A stretch of DNA of 64,000 nucleotides from Nelumbo lutea (Eukaryota; Streptophyta; Magnoliopsida; Proteales; Nelumbonaceae), in contig JAKGHH010000007.1 of the NCBI GenBank assembly GCA_022828595.1, forward strand, positions 39,246,356 through 39,310,355. The letters run 5' to 3'. The translations under genes were made by a program, and so were the position numbers. This document shows, piece after piece, positions 34,104 through 45,690 of the stretch (the stretch's first letter is position 1; each line of letters opens with the position of its first letter). A model generated the notes under the pieces. It did no database searches and had not been told where the DNA came from. It saw nothing but the letters and a program-made list of their open reading frames with translations.

Positions 34104-34239
34104 TTGGATGGTTCCCCAAACTGGCCTCTCTTCGGGTGGCTGCCTCTGTGGCTGCTCATCCTGCCTGTTGCTGGGTTCGGGAGCGTCTCAACCTTGCTCC
34201 CCCTGCCATCTTGTTTTGTTATCTCTTTGTATAAAATTT

Positions 34240-35955
34240 CTTAAATACCGCGACAGACGAGGTGGCCACTTCGGTGCTATGACCATGATCTCTATGAAAA
34301 TGACAATACAAATTTTTATTCCTAGTATTCGAGTCTCCTCTCATCCGAGGTGGTCACTTCACATAAGACGCATCCTTGATCGTCATGAGGATTTCTGCTC
34401 GCTTCGTGTTCAAGGGCGTGTAGTTCATCTTTTCAACTAGAGGAGCTCGGAAAGACTGGTTTGGCTTTCCTCCCCGAGCTGGTTCTTTCTTCTTCTTACT
34501 GTCCCCATTGGTCGAGGTCTCACCTTCTCTTTTCCTCTTCTCCGGTGGGTTCAGATTCTTCTAGTTCATCTCCTCCTCTATTCCAATGAACTGGTTCGCG
34601 AGCTTGAGAAATTCGGTTACGTCCTTGTGCTTGTTGGCAACCACATGCCACTTGAATTCTTTGTGCGTTATGCCTCTTTTAGCTGTTGTGAGCCTCACTA
34701 TAGGGTCTATATCAGGTATCTGCAGACATGCATCATTGAACTTCTTGATGTAGCTGCGGATAGATTCCCCCTCCCTCTGGACAATGTCGAGAAGGCTTTC
34801 TTGTGACCTTGGACACCTCTTGCTAGTGATGAAGTGCGAGGTGAAGATTTGCATGAACTATGCCCAACTCCCGATTGTCCCGGGTGCAAGGTTTTTATAC
34901 CATGTGCGAGCTACCCCCTTAAATGTAGTAGAGAAAGCTGTGCACATGCAAGACTCACCTGCTCCGGCTAAGTGCATCTATGACTGAAAAGAATCTACAT
35001 GATCATTCAGATCGAATGATCCACCATATTTGTCCAGAGGGGGTACCTTGAAGTCTTTTGGAATTGGGATGGCTAGGAGCTCGAGAAACAAGGGGGATGG
35101 CACAGAGAGGAGCGGAGTGGCTTTCACTACTATCGAGCTCACTTCTTTCCCTTTGAGTGGTGGCAGTTTGGGAAAATTTTGGGTTGTAGCTCGGTGAGCT
35201 CTATGGCATCTCGGTTGCTTCTTGGTCGGCTCTGCATTGGTACTACTGGCCTCGGTGCTGTTAGGCACAGTTCTCGTGGGGAGTGACTCAGACTGTTTGA
35301 GATGGCTATGGTCTGCAGCCAGGACCTCGAACCGGTTTTCTATGAGCGGGATCTCAAACTCTAAAAGCCAAGGTGAGGCGGATCTGTCAAGCTAAGAATC
35401 CCCCGACCTATTCACATGCTGTGAGGTGGGGGAAGTAGCCTGTCTCTCTCTTCCACAAGACGAGACCCAACTCCCAAGAGGGTTCTGGATTCAGGAGGTC
35501 TCTCCCCGACGAAGGGGGTGTTCATTCTAACGGCGAGGCTTAGCTTGTTGTGTAGTCGGATACTGAGGTGGAGCCGACTGCTGGTTCTAAGGCAGCGATG
35601 GAAACTGCTGCTGGTACTGATGCTGATAAACCTAGTGTAGCACTTGCTGTTGATACAGTTGGAATTGTTGGACCTGTTGCATTTGAGCTTGCATGGCTCG
35701 CATGCAGTGTACCAGGTCTTCAAGTTGGTTTTGTCCGGTCACCGGGGGAACAACAGATGGTTCGGTGAAGGTTGCACCTGCCATGGAAGGAAGTGGAGCG
35801 TTCACAGGTGCCATGATCTGGGGCACATTCAGAGTAGGAACTCCATCCATGAAGAGTGGTAGGGTGAACTGACCAACGCAAACCATCAGGATCTGAGGTT
35901 GCTCCCCGGAGGCATTCATGTCCGCACTGCGTCCGGCGTTGCTGGAGGAAGCCAT
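34240..35955 (-). pseudogene. Tat gag with repeated point stops
   Basis: Starts at the ATG at 35955 (MASSSNAGRSADMN) and stays in one frame to about 34240, interrupted only by TAG or TGA codons. Features: Gln-rich N-terminal part (MQAQMQQVQQFQLYQQQ), capsid-like Retrotrans_gag region (VPPLDKYGGSFDLNDHVDSF, ARTWYKNLAPG, EGESIRSYIKKFNDACLQ), a Lys-rich linker and a CHFHRDHGHSTE zinc-binding motif near 34290 whose last Cys is gone. A frameshift separates it from protease. Confidence 0.88.
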
Positions 35956-35998
35956 GGAAATTGAACTTGGAAGATTTGGTGGAAGAAGGCTTTTTGAA

Positions 35999-36019
35999 GC
36001 GTTTTCCACAGACGGCAAT
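35999..36019 (-). other. Probable primer binding site of the Tat element
   Basis: The minus-strand sequence after the LTR reads ATTGCCGTCTGTGGAAAACG. It resembles the common Tat primer site containing GCCGTCTGTGG but has lost part of its 5' end, so the call is tentative. Confidence 0.5.
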
Positions 36020-36464
36020 TGATGGTGTGCGATCTGGTCACTCCTAGCTGGAAGTGGCTCTGCTCCTAGCTGGCGACGGACAAGAGGCACCTGAGAGGAA
36101 GAAGATGAAGGATCCCGGGGGGTTCACCCGACGGTAGCATTCTGACGATCAAGTTAGTAAACTGGGAGAGCAAAAGAGAGAGAGAGAGAGTGCAGAGAAA
36201 TGAAAGGGCTAAGAGTGATGATCATGCAATACCTTCGCCCCTAGGGTTGGGGTCTTTATATACTGGTATTCTAACTTGTTAGGTGTAACCGCCTCCAAAT
36301 CTTTGCTACGGCGATCTGCTATCAAATAATGGCTTAGAGTGGCTAGCCGTTATTTGTCAGAGTTAAGCTATCGGGCAAAGGTGGCCGTTGTAGAGTATGG
36401 CCCTAACAGCCTCCAGGGTTGGCAGGCATGACGCCGCTAGACGAGAGACATGGGTGCAGTCTCC
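36020..36464 (-). repeat. Tat element LTR, outer half deleted (5' LTR in element orientation)
   Basis: Matches 26178-26619 and then breaks off; the remaining 455 or so bases of the LTR are absent and L1 endonuclease sequence begins at once. A TATA-like motif on the minus strand lies at 36251-36266. Confidence 0.88.
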
Positions 36465-37090
36465 CTCTAAACTCTTCCTTGGCAATGGAAATAAGCCAAT
36501 GGTCTGAAGTCACCCTAGGTAAAACCCTCGAAGCCAAACTTCCCCAATATTCTTCCCAGTCCAAGGTTAATAAAAATCTATCCAACATGGAACATAATGG
36601 ATTAGCTTGAATATTGGACCAAGTGAACTTGTGGTATGACAGAGACAACTCCTTAAGCTGAAAATCATTAATAAATTAACTCAACTTCCTCATACCGGCG
36701 CTGCTAGTCTATCTTAAATTATTGGACTCTTCACCAAATGTGATCACATTAAAGTCACTCCCTAAGCACCAAGGTCCATCCCACAAACTTCTAATATCAC
36801 CCAACTCCTCCCACAATTCATTCCATTCTCTATAACCATTTAGACCATATACATTTGTTAAAACTCATTCAAACCTGTCACTTACCTGATGAAACTTCAT
36901 AGACATTGTCAATTTGCCCACCAATTCTTTCACTCCTTCCATGTAATCATTCTGCCACAAGGTAATAATACCCCTAGAAGATCCCCAAGAGGGAGCAAAA
37001 GCCCAACTAATACCTTTGGCCTTCCATAAACTTCGAGCCCATTTCCTATCAAAATCCAACTAATACCTCTAGCCTTTCCTTGGCTTTAAA
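36465..37090 (-). pseudogene. L1-type LINE relic 1, endonuclease domain
   Basis: The minus strand shows the APE-type endonuclease in order: ISWAFAPSWGSSRGIITLW (about 37000), VYGLNGYREWNELWEEL, GPWCLGSDFNVI (about 36770; normally GGDFN), then FTWSN, LDRFLL and RVTSDHW (36480-36640). Stops and frame changes make it inactive. It continues into the relic at 25404-26177, but about 2 kb coding for the RT core is missing between them. Confidence 0.85.
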
Positions 37091-37149
37091 AAATGTCTTC
37101 AACATTGCAAATCCTATTTTAATCTAGGATAGGCTAAAAACTAAACATA

Positions 37150-38430
37150 CTTTAGCCATTGGTCTCTAAGGTTAATTTCACCATGCTTGATTTTGTTGAG
37201 CATCTCAAACAAGTGGTTACATGAAGAACCTATAAAACATATAACACATAGACCATGGACTTGAAGCTTCTTTCCTCCTTGATGTATTGTTGTAGCACCA
37301 AATCATTTTGAGTTGCTCCAAAATCTTCTTATCCCTTATAATTCATTCATTCTTTAAGTTCTTTGGAGCAATCCTCAAATTTAAAAAGAATGGTAATGGT
37401 GTATGATGAAGTTTAGCTCATTCAATTGAATCAAGCAATGCTTCCACTTCGTTTTCTTTAGAAACATGCTTGTAAGAAATTTAGCCCAAATAAGCTTACT
37501 TGGATTAGCTACATACTTACCACATCATTAGTATTTTCCATGAGTTTGTTATCATTAAAACATATAGAGTCAACACAAAGGGACCATTCTTCGTCTCCAT
37601 ATGTAATGAACTTGTATGAAGACTAATACTAATCTAATTACTAAATAACAACCATTAAATAACTTAGAAACAAAAACCAAATTTCTCCTAAGCTATGGAA
37701 TGAAACAATAATCTTTCAAAATTAATTGCTTCCCTAAGAACTAATTCTACAATATATAGTCATAGATAAAATAAATACAAACGTTCCCATTTAGAGCACT
37801 ACCGCATCTTTAACTATTCTTTTGCTTTCTTTGAATCCTTGCAATGTATAAGGCACATGAACAAAAATACCTTAGTCAATATACTAGCAAAAGGTGGAAG
37901 TTACCAATAAATTGACCTTTATATTCCAATCATTAAGATTACCTTTAGCAGGTTTATTCTTTCTAGACTCTAGTTACTATAGGTAGATGCTAGCATAAGG
38001 GAGACTCATTAGATGATTTGTCTCTCCTTTGCCTTTTGTTCTACCAACCCCATTTGTTTTGAGCCTTCTTCTTATTCTTTCTCTTCTTCTACTAGATTTT
38101 TTGCCAACTTCTACAAGCATGACTACTAACTTATCATTTTTTATCAGTCCCTTAACTCTTTGCAACATATTGTAGAAAGGCAAGATAGCAATTTTCTTGT
38201 TCATATTGTAATTCAACATGAATTGATTGAATGATGAAAAGGAGTAAGAATCATATCTACTTTAGTATCATCTCTAAGAGATTCTAGTTCATTAATGTAA
38301 CCAATCATCTTCATAGAAAAGACATGAATCAGCATACTCACAATCATCCAAGTGGTCATCAATTATTTGAAGACTTTTTGTTGAGCAAGTTCTAAGATTT
38401 TCATGTTACTTCTGAAAAGATGTATCCAGC
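37150..38430 (-). pseudogene. Ty1/copia gag-protease relic
   Basis: The minus strand matches copia A gag: MIGYINELESL (about 38290), LNYNMNKKIAILPFYNMLQR (38215-38155), a Lys/Arg-rich segment, then remnants of the protease and following region (TLQGFKESKRIVKDA near 37840, LRRNLVFVSKLF near 37700). Many stops and frameshifts. The LTR-like block at 41090-41850 lies upstream in the right orientation to be its 5' LTR. Confidence 0.7.
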
Positions 38431-41089
38431 AATCCTAAGATATATCATTTGGCAAAAGATTTCTTAGTTTACTATTTCTTATGCTCTTTAATTTCATCCT
38501 TTGCTTAGATGCACACTCACCAAAAACATTTGGAAATCTTTAATTTTGATCACATTTAACTTTTTAGACAAAAGAACAAGGTTAAGATTTTATTTCTATC
38601 AACATAGTTAGGGCCTTTAAGTTTATATTTGTTAAGAAGTTTTTCAAGGGGACAAAACGTAATTTTTCTACAATATAAAAATACAAGATTAGTTCACAAC
38701 TAGTTATGTATTATACCATAGATAGAACTTTTGTCTAGGTTTCACTCATCTTTTGTCAATTTTGACAATTCCCTTTTTTGTTAGAGATGATACAAGATTA
38801 ATGTCTCCATGAGTATCAAGACCTCCATAAGTGTATAAGGTTGACTGTTTCAACCATGCCCTATCACTTTCTAGAGAGGATTCGTAATCCATTCATTCAA
38901 AAAACATCCTTTGGGCCTCTTCAGATGTAGGTTTATTGCCACTCAGTTAAACCTTCTCCAACAAGAGAGTCTTTGATGTTAAGATAGTCCCCGCCTATTA
39001 GTCTATAATTCCCTATAATCTCTATCAAGTTATCTATAAACATCAAAATATGAGTAGATAGCCCCATTTTAGGGTGCATCTCTATTCACCATATGGACTC
39101 ACTTTTACACCAAAGATAGAAGCCTTTAGAGATTCCCTTCCATTTAATTCTCATCCTATGCACTTATATTATTTGATAAGGGAACTTGAATTTGCAATCC
39201 CAAAAGTTTGGTTAAGGTCAGCCAAAGTAATTTCTACTAATTTTCATTAAGTTCAAATTTTAACTTGTCTAGGCAAGTAAGGATTTAACACAAGGATCCC
39301 TCTTGGAAGAGAAATCAAGTGGACATGACTATAAGAGGGAGATCATCTAATGATTTCAAAAATTCATGAAGATGATGTGCATCTATCAATGACACATTGA
39401 TGGAGTCACAGAAATCTAACATTTGGCCAAGTACTAATAACCATGTTGCAACCAGCATGCCATTTGTATGCCTTCTTATGTGTCCCAGGTGGGGCAATGT
39501 ATGTATTTTGTATGAGGGGATTTTCAATGGCGCTGTTGTAATTATTAGTATGATATTTCACCATTTTGATGTATTCTTCTATCAGAACCCCAAAAGTTTA
39601 ACATCCTCTTTAAGGGGAGGTGAGTAGTCAGAAAGGAACCAAGGTGTAAAGCTTAAGCACATAGCCCCATGGCAGGTTGGCACATAATTTATTATGTATG
39701 TACTTACCTTATTAATGAAAGATAAGGTGCCTTTTTTACTAATTTGTGTGCCTTCTTAAGACAAATTCACATGGTATAAGAGTTTCAGACCTACATATCT
39801 AAGGCAACTCTTAAGACAAATCCAACTAAATTTTTGTCATAATGCAACTTAAGGGTGAGATACCCAATAGGCAAATCCTAGTCATTGATTCTAGGTTTAT
39901 TTTGTGCTACTTTAATCAATTCATAACAATGTGATCTAAACTACTAAACCACACAAACATGTTAATTAATAAAATCAAGTTTGATAAAAAAAATATATAG
40001 CCTCAAAGGGGAGGCAGAATGCTTGATCCAATCCACCTTGTAAATTGATCAAGGTCTCCACCATTTGTCCATCGATCCATGATCTCCATCACATGCAAGT
40101 TTGAATCTCCAATTAGCCTTTCAGGATTAAAACAAAAGAACCTATTCTAATGCTTATATAACTGAAAGACCTAATACATTTTCATCTAATGAAAGTAAAA
40201 CAATCAAATTTAAACACTTGGAAAACCGGAAATCAATAGTGGCCACCCAAGGTGATTACTGAAAGTTGTAATGCAAAAAGTGGTGAAATGTTTCAGCTCA
40301 AGCAAGCACAAGTTCGAAAACATTACATATAAAAAAAAAAAAATCTGCTCAAAGCTGAAATGTCTTACCATAGTGAAATGATTTCTCCATTATAGGATTT
40401 TACATGGAATTGGACCAAATAATCTCAAACCCAAGAGAGGTTAGAAAGTACCTCAAGTTAATGGAGAATCATCACCACAAATACAATGCAAGCTATGAAG
40501 TTTATGCCCAGGTCTACTTGTGCTTCTCACCAATTAGATGTGAAGGGTGAAGATGGAGCAATACTGGTCCACTCAACCTAGCAATTTTATCCTCTCGAAA
40601 CAAGCAACATTTTGCAGTAAAAGTTGCTTCTTTTTAGTGTTGACTTGATCACAAAAACTCAACAACTCAATGGTGTAGGTTAAGTTGCAAAGGTTGAAAA
40701 AGATGGAAAGGGTTGATCGAATTCCAGCTATTTATAAACTCCATAGAGTCTTAATTAGTTACATAAAAGAATTCCCTATCCAATTAGAAAAGAGCTCCCC
40801 AATTAGTTAGACTCCTTAGTCAAATTAGTCAACTTCTAATCAAATTAGAAGTCTTCCAAAAGGTCCCCTTCTCTCTAAGAAGGGATGGAACCCACCTAGG
40901 CTGGTTTCTCTGTTCACTAAAGAGAGACCACTGTAGGTATTTGGGCCTCAAATTTGGCCCATTTATGTCAAACGCAAAATGCCTAAGTTCTTCCATCCAA
41001 AGTACTTTGTCCAATTGGTCCAAATTCGACAATATCCACCAAGTAAAAGGGCCTAAATGAGTATTTGTATTGCAATATCTCAGCCATTA
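38431..41089. other. Non-coding, decayed repeat DNA
   Basis: No gene can be supported in either strand; ORFs are short and AT-driven. A repeated block occurs at 39766-39880. A TATA-like motif on the minus strand near 40730 (agtttataaatag) may belong to the LTR-like block that follows. Confidence 0.5.
39766..39880 (+). repeat. Dispersed repeat copy 1
   Basis: Starts catggtataagagtttcaga and includes tttttgtcataatgcaactt and gggtgagatacccaatag. The same sequence occurs inverted at 48990-49107. The start resembles a Met-type primer site after an LTR end, so it may be the beginning of a retrotransposon internal region. Confidence 0.8.
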
Positions 41090-41850
41090 ATATATATAAC
41101 ACTGAGTATTGAGAAGGACTTCTTCCCCTAGTTGATAAGACCCAACGTCACACTCTCTACAATGATGGAACTTGAGAAAATCATTTTGCAAACAAATTTT
41201 CAAAATAAACTATTTATTTATATAATATCTATTTTGAAAAATTGGGTTCAAAACAAATTAAAATCCATTGTTCATAATTTAATTGTATTTTCCAGCCATC
41301 AAGAGAGTATGTTCAAGTATATTCTCTTCATTTAACAAAGTGGCTGATCCTATAACAATGATCATTTGCTTAGATGTCAACCTCATCTAATCCAGCATAT
41401 TCAGTTATGACCTCAAATGGATGTTGCTGATTGTCATATCAAAAGCAAAGTTTGACATCATACAAAGTATCTTTATCTACTCTAAGGGACTACAAGAAAC
41501 AATCCAATTCCTCCAATAAAAGAAAGGTCTAAAAGCACATGGGAAATTATCCAATTTAGTGTTTCAAAAACACCCATACTTATATTGGATCAAACCCAAG
41601 CAATTGCAAAATACAGCTTCACCCTTATGCAGTATAAGTCATGTCAGCCATTAGAATAAACTATCCAAGTTTATCCACTAATTGAGAACATCTAGTCTAC
41701 ATACCAATTATAAATGCCTCTATGCAAAATTCTATCAAGGGATATTTCAAGAAACATACCCAATAACACATGTAAAAGTCAATAAATTCAGCTTTCTTTC
41801 ATAATACAATTAGTGTACATCAATAATTGGATCCTCAGGCATACACCGTT
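41090..41850 (-). repeat. LTR-like repeat, copy 1
   Basis: Aligns in the same orientation with 44930-45690 across about 750 bases (for example cacactctctac, agggactacaagaaacaatcc, acccaagcaattg, catctagtctacata). Its minus strand is distantly like the copia B LTR near 12080-12260 (tgacaaggctgaca, gattggtggg), so both copies are probably LTRs of a minus-strand copia family. Confidence 0.7.
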
Positions 41851-42072
41851 TAACAAATGCAACCCATAAATTAATTGAAATACAAGAGAAAAATAACAAA
41901 TAATCAAATCAGCTATTGTCACACAATTCGTAGTTAATAAAATTAACAATGATAAATCAAACCTAAATTCAGATCAAATAGCCCTTTAGTCGTGAACCAT
42001 TCACACCATAAATCAAATTGCCAAAAACATGAAAATTACACATAACTAATTTAGAAAATGTGATAATGACAC
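41851..42072. other. Non-coding spacer
   Basis: AT-rich with no ORF or recognised motif. It ends at the target site GACAC of the following element. Confidence 0.5.
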
Positions 42073-42189
42073 TAATGAGGGCAGATTTAGCTCTTCACTG
42101 ACAACATGACACATGGCATTTTAGAACAGCTGGATGACATCCCAGCATCACCTAGACGATGACTTGCCTCAGCCAAAATGATGGAGTCC

Positions 42190-42350
42190 CAGCTGGCGAC
42201 CTGCCTTTGTCGTCGACCTGGCGACCTACCTTTGACGTCGACCTAGCGACCTGCCTCTACTGCCGACCTAGCAACCTGCCTCCACCACTAACTTGGCGAC
42301 TTGCCTCTGCCGCTGACCTGGCAACCTACCTCCATTGCCGACTTGGTGGA
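42190..42350 (+). repeat. GACCTGGC-type minisatellite in the 5' LTR remnant
   Basis: About six copies of a 25-base unit like ctggcgacctgcctctgccg. A related set occurs at 42560-42665 and at 43208-43340. Confidence 0.85.
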
Positions 42351-43070
42351 AATCTAGCTGGTTGTGGAGCCGTCTATGGTTCCCATGGGAGTTGATAGCC
42401 AACAAACTGTGAAGTCGCTCCACAAGTCGAGCCCTCCATGCTCTACGTGGGAGTTGATGGCTAGCAGGTTGTGGAGCCGCCCTTGCAGGTTAGTCCTGTC
42501 GAGGTGACAAGGTGTCTGTAAGCCGAGGTGCTAAGACAAAAACTAGACTATCAAAATTCCGCCGACCTGGCAACCTGGAGACTTGCCTCTGCCGACCTAT
42601 CGACCTGGAAACCTACCTCCGCCGACCTGGAAACCTAGAGACCTACCTCTGCCAACCTGGCGACACACATAATCAGCTCAGACGAGCCTTGTTAGCCTTG
42701 TTCACGAGGTCACCCCTACAAGTTGAGCCCTTCGTGGCTCCCGCGGGTGTCGACGGCTAACAAAATGTAGTCGCCCTTGCGGGTCAAACCTTTCAAGGTT
42801 CCCATGCGAGTTGGCAACCTACAGTTAGTAAAGCTGCCCCCATAGGTTGGGCTCCCTATGGCTTATCGTAAGAGTAGACGACCAGCACCTCCGAAGATTG
42901 ACACAGTGCAGCCGTGACACTGACCTGCTATTTAAACAACAACACACATGTTACAAGGGGAAGCCAAACCGCTTTCAGCATCAAAGACCCCTAAGCCGAC
43001 CTCGAAATATGTTGGTAATAGGCCAAAGGACCTACAATAAAGCTACTCCCTTCGCTGAAATAACCTTAAC

Positions 43071-43088
43071 TTGGGAGTGGGGGGCAAT
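43071..43088 (+). other. Polypurine tract
   Basis: TTGGGAGTGGGGGGCAAT directly before the LTR start TGATGAGGG. Confidence 0.85.
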
Positions 43089-44047
43089 TGATGAGGGCAA
43101 ATTTATCCCTCCACTAACATCATGGCACACGGCATTTCAGAACAGCTAGATGACATCCCAGCATCACCTAAGTGACGACTTGCCTTAGCCAAAATGATGG
43201 AGTCCCATCTGGCGACCTGCCTCTACCACTGACCTTGCAACCTGCCTCTGCCACTGACCTGGCGACCTGCCTCTACCACTGACCTTGCAACCTGCCTCTG
43301 CCACTGACCTGGCGACCTGCCTCCATCGCCGACCTGGTGGAAATCTAGCTGGCAACCTCGTCAACAACTCAGGGTGGCTAGCAGCACTTTGTCCAAGACC
43401 GACTTGTTGTACTTCATCAGTACTGGCCGAAGTGACCTTAACATGAGAAGCAACCTCCCTCAAAGGCTTGCCGACCTGATTGAGGTCCAGGTGGTGACCT
43501 GCAAAATGTGCTCGCCGACCAATTCTGCATGCATCCCATAACTCATGGATCTCTCGGAAGTTAGCTCTCACACCGAATGTTCTAGAGGAAACCGAATAAG
43601 GCACAAAGATTGGTCTACGTGCACAACTACTTCCAAGGACTTTGGACTAGTTAGGCACGTCTTCCCGAAGATCTTAGACGCGGTGCGTGATGCCCACGCC
43701 AAACAATGCCTATATAAAGGCCTTACCTCCAACCTCAGAAGAGATATGCACAATTTAGTTCTCGAAGCTCTCCAGCTCTCTCACATTTAGTTATCTTAAA
43801 AATCTCAGATTCGCTGACTTAAGCATCAGAGTGCCCACCCCGGGTAAAGCAACCAGGGCACTCTGACATAGCTTCCTTGCGGGCCGCACCAATAAACTAT
43901 GCAGCTTGCCACCTTCAGCTAGGGACAGTTCAGCTAGTTATCAGAGCCACCTTCAGCTAGGTGTCAAAGCCACCTTCTGGGTAGGGATTGTTCAGTTAGG
44001 CATCCAAGTCACCTGCCAGCCGAGAGCTACCAAAAAGCGCATCATCA
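43089..44047 (+). repeat. Full 3' LTR of the Tat-type derivative
   Basis: Perfect TGATGA/TCATCA ends. It contains two exact adjacent 50-base copies (43211-43260 and 43261-43310) built of two 25-base units, and a TATA box TATATAAA at 43711-43718. Confidence 0.82.
43711..43718 (+). promoter_or_regulatory. LTR TATA box
   Basis: TATATAAA followed by ggccttacctcc, inside the LTR about 330 bases before its end. Confidence 0.6.
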
Positions 44048-44052
44048 AACAC

Positions 44053-44929
44053 TAATTTTGAACCAATAATAATTTCATGTTTGCAAAACAATGGTTCAAA
44101 TTCAACAATTCAAACCAATTGCTCAAATATCAATTGAAAACGTTTCATCATATGGAAGGGCGAAAACTACAATTCATAGTGTAAACCAAGTTCAAAATGC
44201 AAAGAAGACTTAGGATTGAAAGTGCAATTGCTATGGTAGTTCACACCAAAGGTTCGATTTTTGGGAGCAACAAGCTTTCTCTATAGTTTCGATTTCTGGG
44301 ATTTGTCCATGGTATAGGAAACAAAAAATGCAGAGAACTGCTAAGGTAGTTCACACCAAAGTCCCCTTAGTTCTCTCACAAAACAACTTAGGATTGAAAA
44401 TGGAAAAATCCCTTGTCATCCTAGTGTATTCCCCATTTGATTTCACAATTATTGCTCAGATTTTGATCTCCTCTTGGATGTTCTTCAACCACCAATCAAG
44501 AAGCAAAACAGTGGTCTTTTTCTGGTCTTAACAAAGCAAGATGATAGTGCTCACCCTAGACCTTATCTAGGTATATTAGATGTCTTTTTGGTTGGTCAAC
44601 TAGAATGCTTAGATTCCAAGATGTTGGAGTGTCTATAACTAGTCAACCTTAAGGTTTAATATCCCTAGAGAGTCCTTTTCTAAAAGCCTATTGCACTTAT
44701 AATTAGTCATTGACTCCTAATCCAACTAAGACATTGACTAATCAAACTAGTCAAACTCTAACCTAATAAGAACAAAACAAACCAGTCCTACACTTTCTAA
44801 TTAATCAAAGGATAAATATGACAAGAGAATTTGTTTTCCATGGGACTCACAACCATAAGATCGAACCAATTAACTAAATATTTACAATGTAATCTCTCCA
44901 CCATTAAAACCTAGCAACCGCATGGGGAA
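44053..44929. other. Non-coding sequence beside the second LTR-like repeat
   Basis: No gene. The phrase ctatggtagttcacaccaaag (about 44231) recurs at 44340 as ctaaggtagttcacaccaaag, a small local duplication. Confidence 0.5.
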
Positions 44930-45690
44930 GGACTTATTCCCTTCACTTTAAACGCCATCTCACACTCTCTACCACAATCGAACTTGGAAAAAATATTTTG
45001 AAAACATGTTTTCAAAATAAATATTTTATTTCTATAATATTTATTTTTTAAAAACTTATTTTCGAACATTTAAAATTCTCTATTAGCAGTTTCCAAGTTT
45101 TCCATTAGAGAGAGTTTGTTCAAGAATATTCTTTTTGTCTGACAAAGAGGCAAATCCTATCACAATGATTACATGTATCCAAATATCATTCTAATATACT
45201 CCAAAATACCTAAGTATTGACCAAGGACCTCATTGATTGGCATATCGAAAATAGGTAAGTCTAATACCCAATAAAGTACAATTACCAAGTTCAAGGACTA
45301 CATGCAACAATCCAATTGGCCCACCAATCAAAAATTCTAGAAGCACATTGGAAATGGTCTGGTTCAGAGTTTCATAAGCTCCCACACTTTCACCTTGGCT
45401 CTAACCCAAGCAATTGAGGCACACAACCACATCCCTTGGGTGGTATAAGTGTGTCAGCCTTGTCAAGATGAACCCCTAGGTTAATCTATCGATTAAGAAC
45501 ATTTAGTCTACATATTGAATATGTAGTCTCATAAAATAGTCCTAAAATGTAGATCAAGGGTATGACACAAATACACACACACACAAGATGGCACATAAAA
45601 TGTATAAGAAACTCAACTTTATTCATAATAAAGTAGATTATAAGCAACATGAATTGGACTCCTAGAGCGTATTGCCTTTATCTTGGTTCA
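44930..45690 (-). repeat. LTR-like repeat, copy 2
   Basis: See copy 1 at 41090-41850; same orientation and well diverged. It contains a short (AC)n run near 45571-45582. Confidence 0.7.

Larger units (their letters stand above)
26178..36464 (-). mobile_element. Ty3/gypsy Tat-lineage element with antisense accessory ORF
   Basis: The left LTR (26178-27078) and a truncated right LTR (36020-36464) bracket gag, protease, RT, RNase H, a second archaeal-type RNase H and integrase on the minus strand. The second RNase H marks the Tat lineage. Between integrase and the 3' LTR lie a 107-bp tandem array and an ORF on the opposite strand with a PF04195-like domain. The right LTR lacks its outer half and no target duplication is visible, so the right boundary is a deletion breakpoint. 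The element sits inside an L1 relic (25404-26177 and 36465-37090). Confidence 0.92.
42073..44047 (+). mobile_element. Deletion-derivative Tat-type LTR element (1.98 kb)
   Basis: It begins with about 290 bases of LTR start (42073-42363), continues with 3' internal sequence, a polypurine tract (43071-43088) and a full 959-bp LTR (43089-44047, TGATGA...TCATCA). Flanks GACAC (42068-42072) and AACAC (44048-44052) are a 5-bp duplication with one difference. All coding sequence, the primer site and most of the 5' LTR are gone. The polypurine tract equals that of the Tat element at 27079. Confidence 0.75.

Noticed and set aside
33696..34440. Plus-strand ORFs of 100 and 154 codons
   Set aside because: Antisense to Tat protease and gag; no domain, no promoter.
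38930..39080. Possible LINE endonuclease trace on the minus strand (RLIGGDYLNIKDS)
   Set aside because: Only one short phrase resembles the GGDFN motif; flanking motifs are not recognisable.
42847..43604. ORFs of 100 and 139 codons in the Tat-type miniature
   Set aside because: They span LTR minisatellites and the polypurine tract; repetitive composition explains them.
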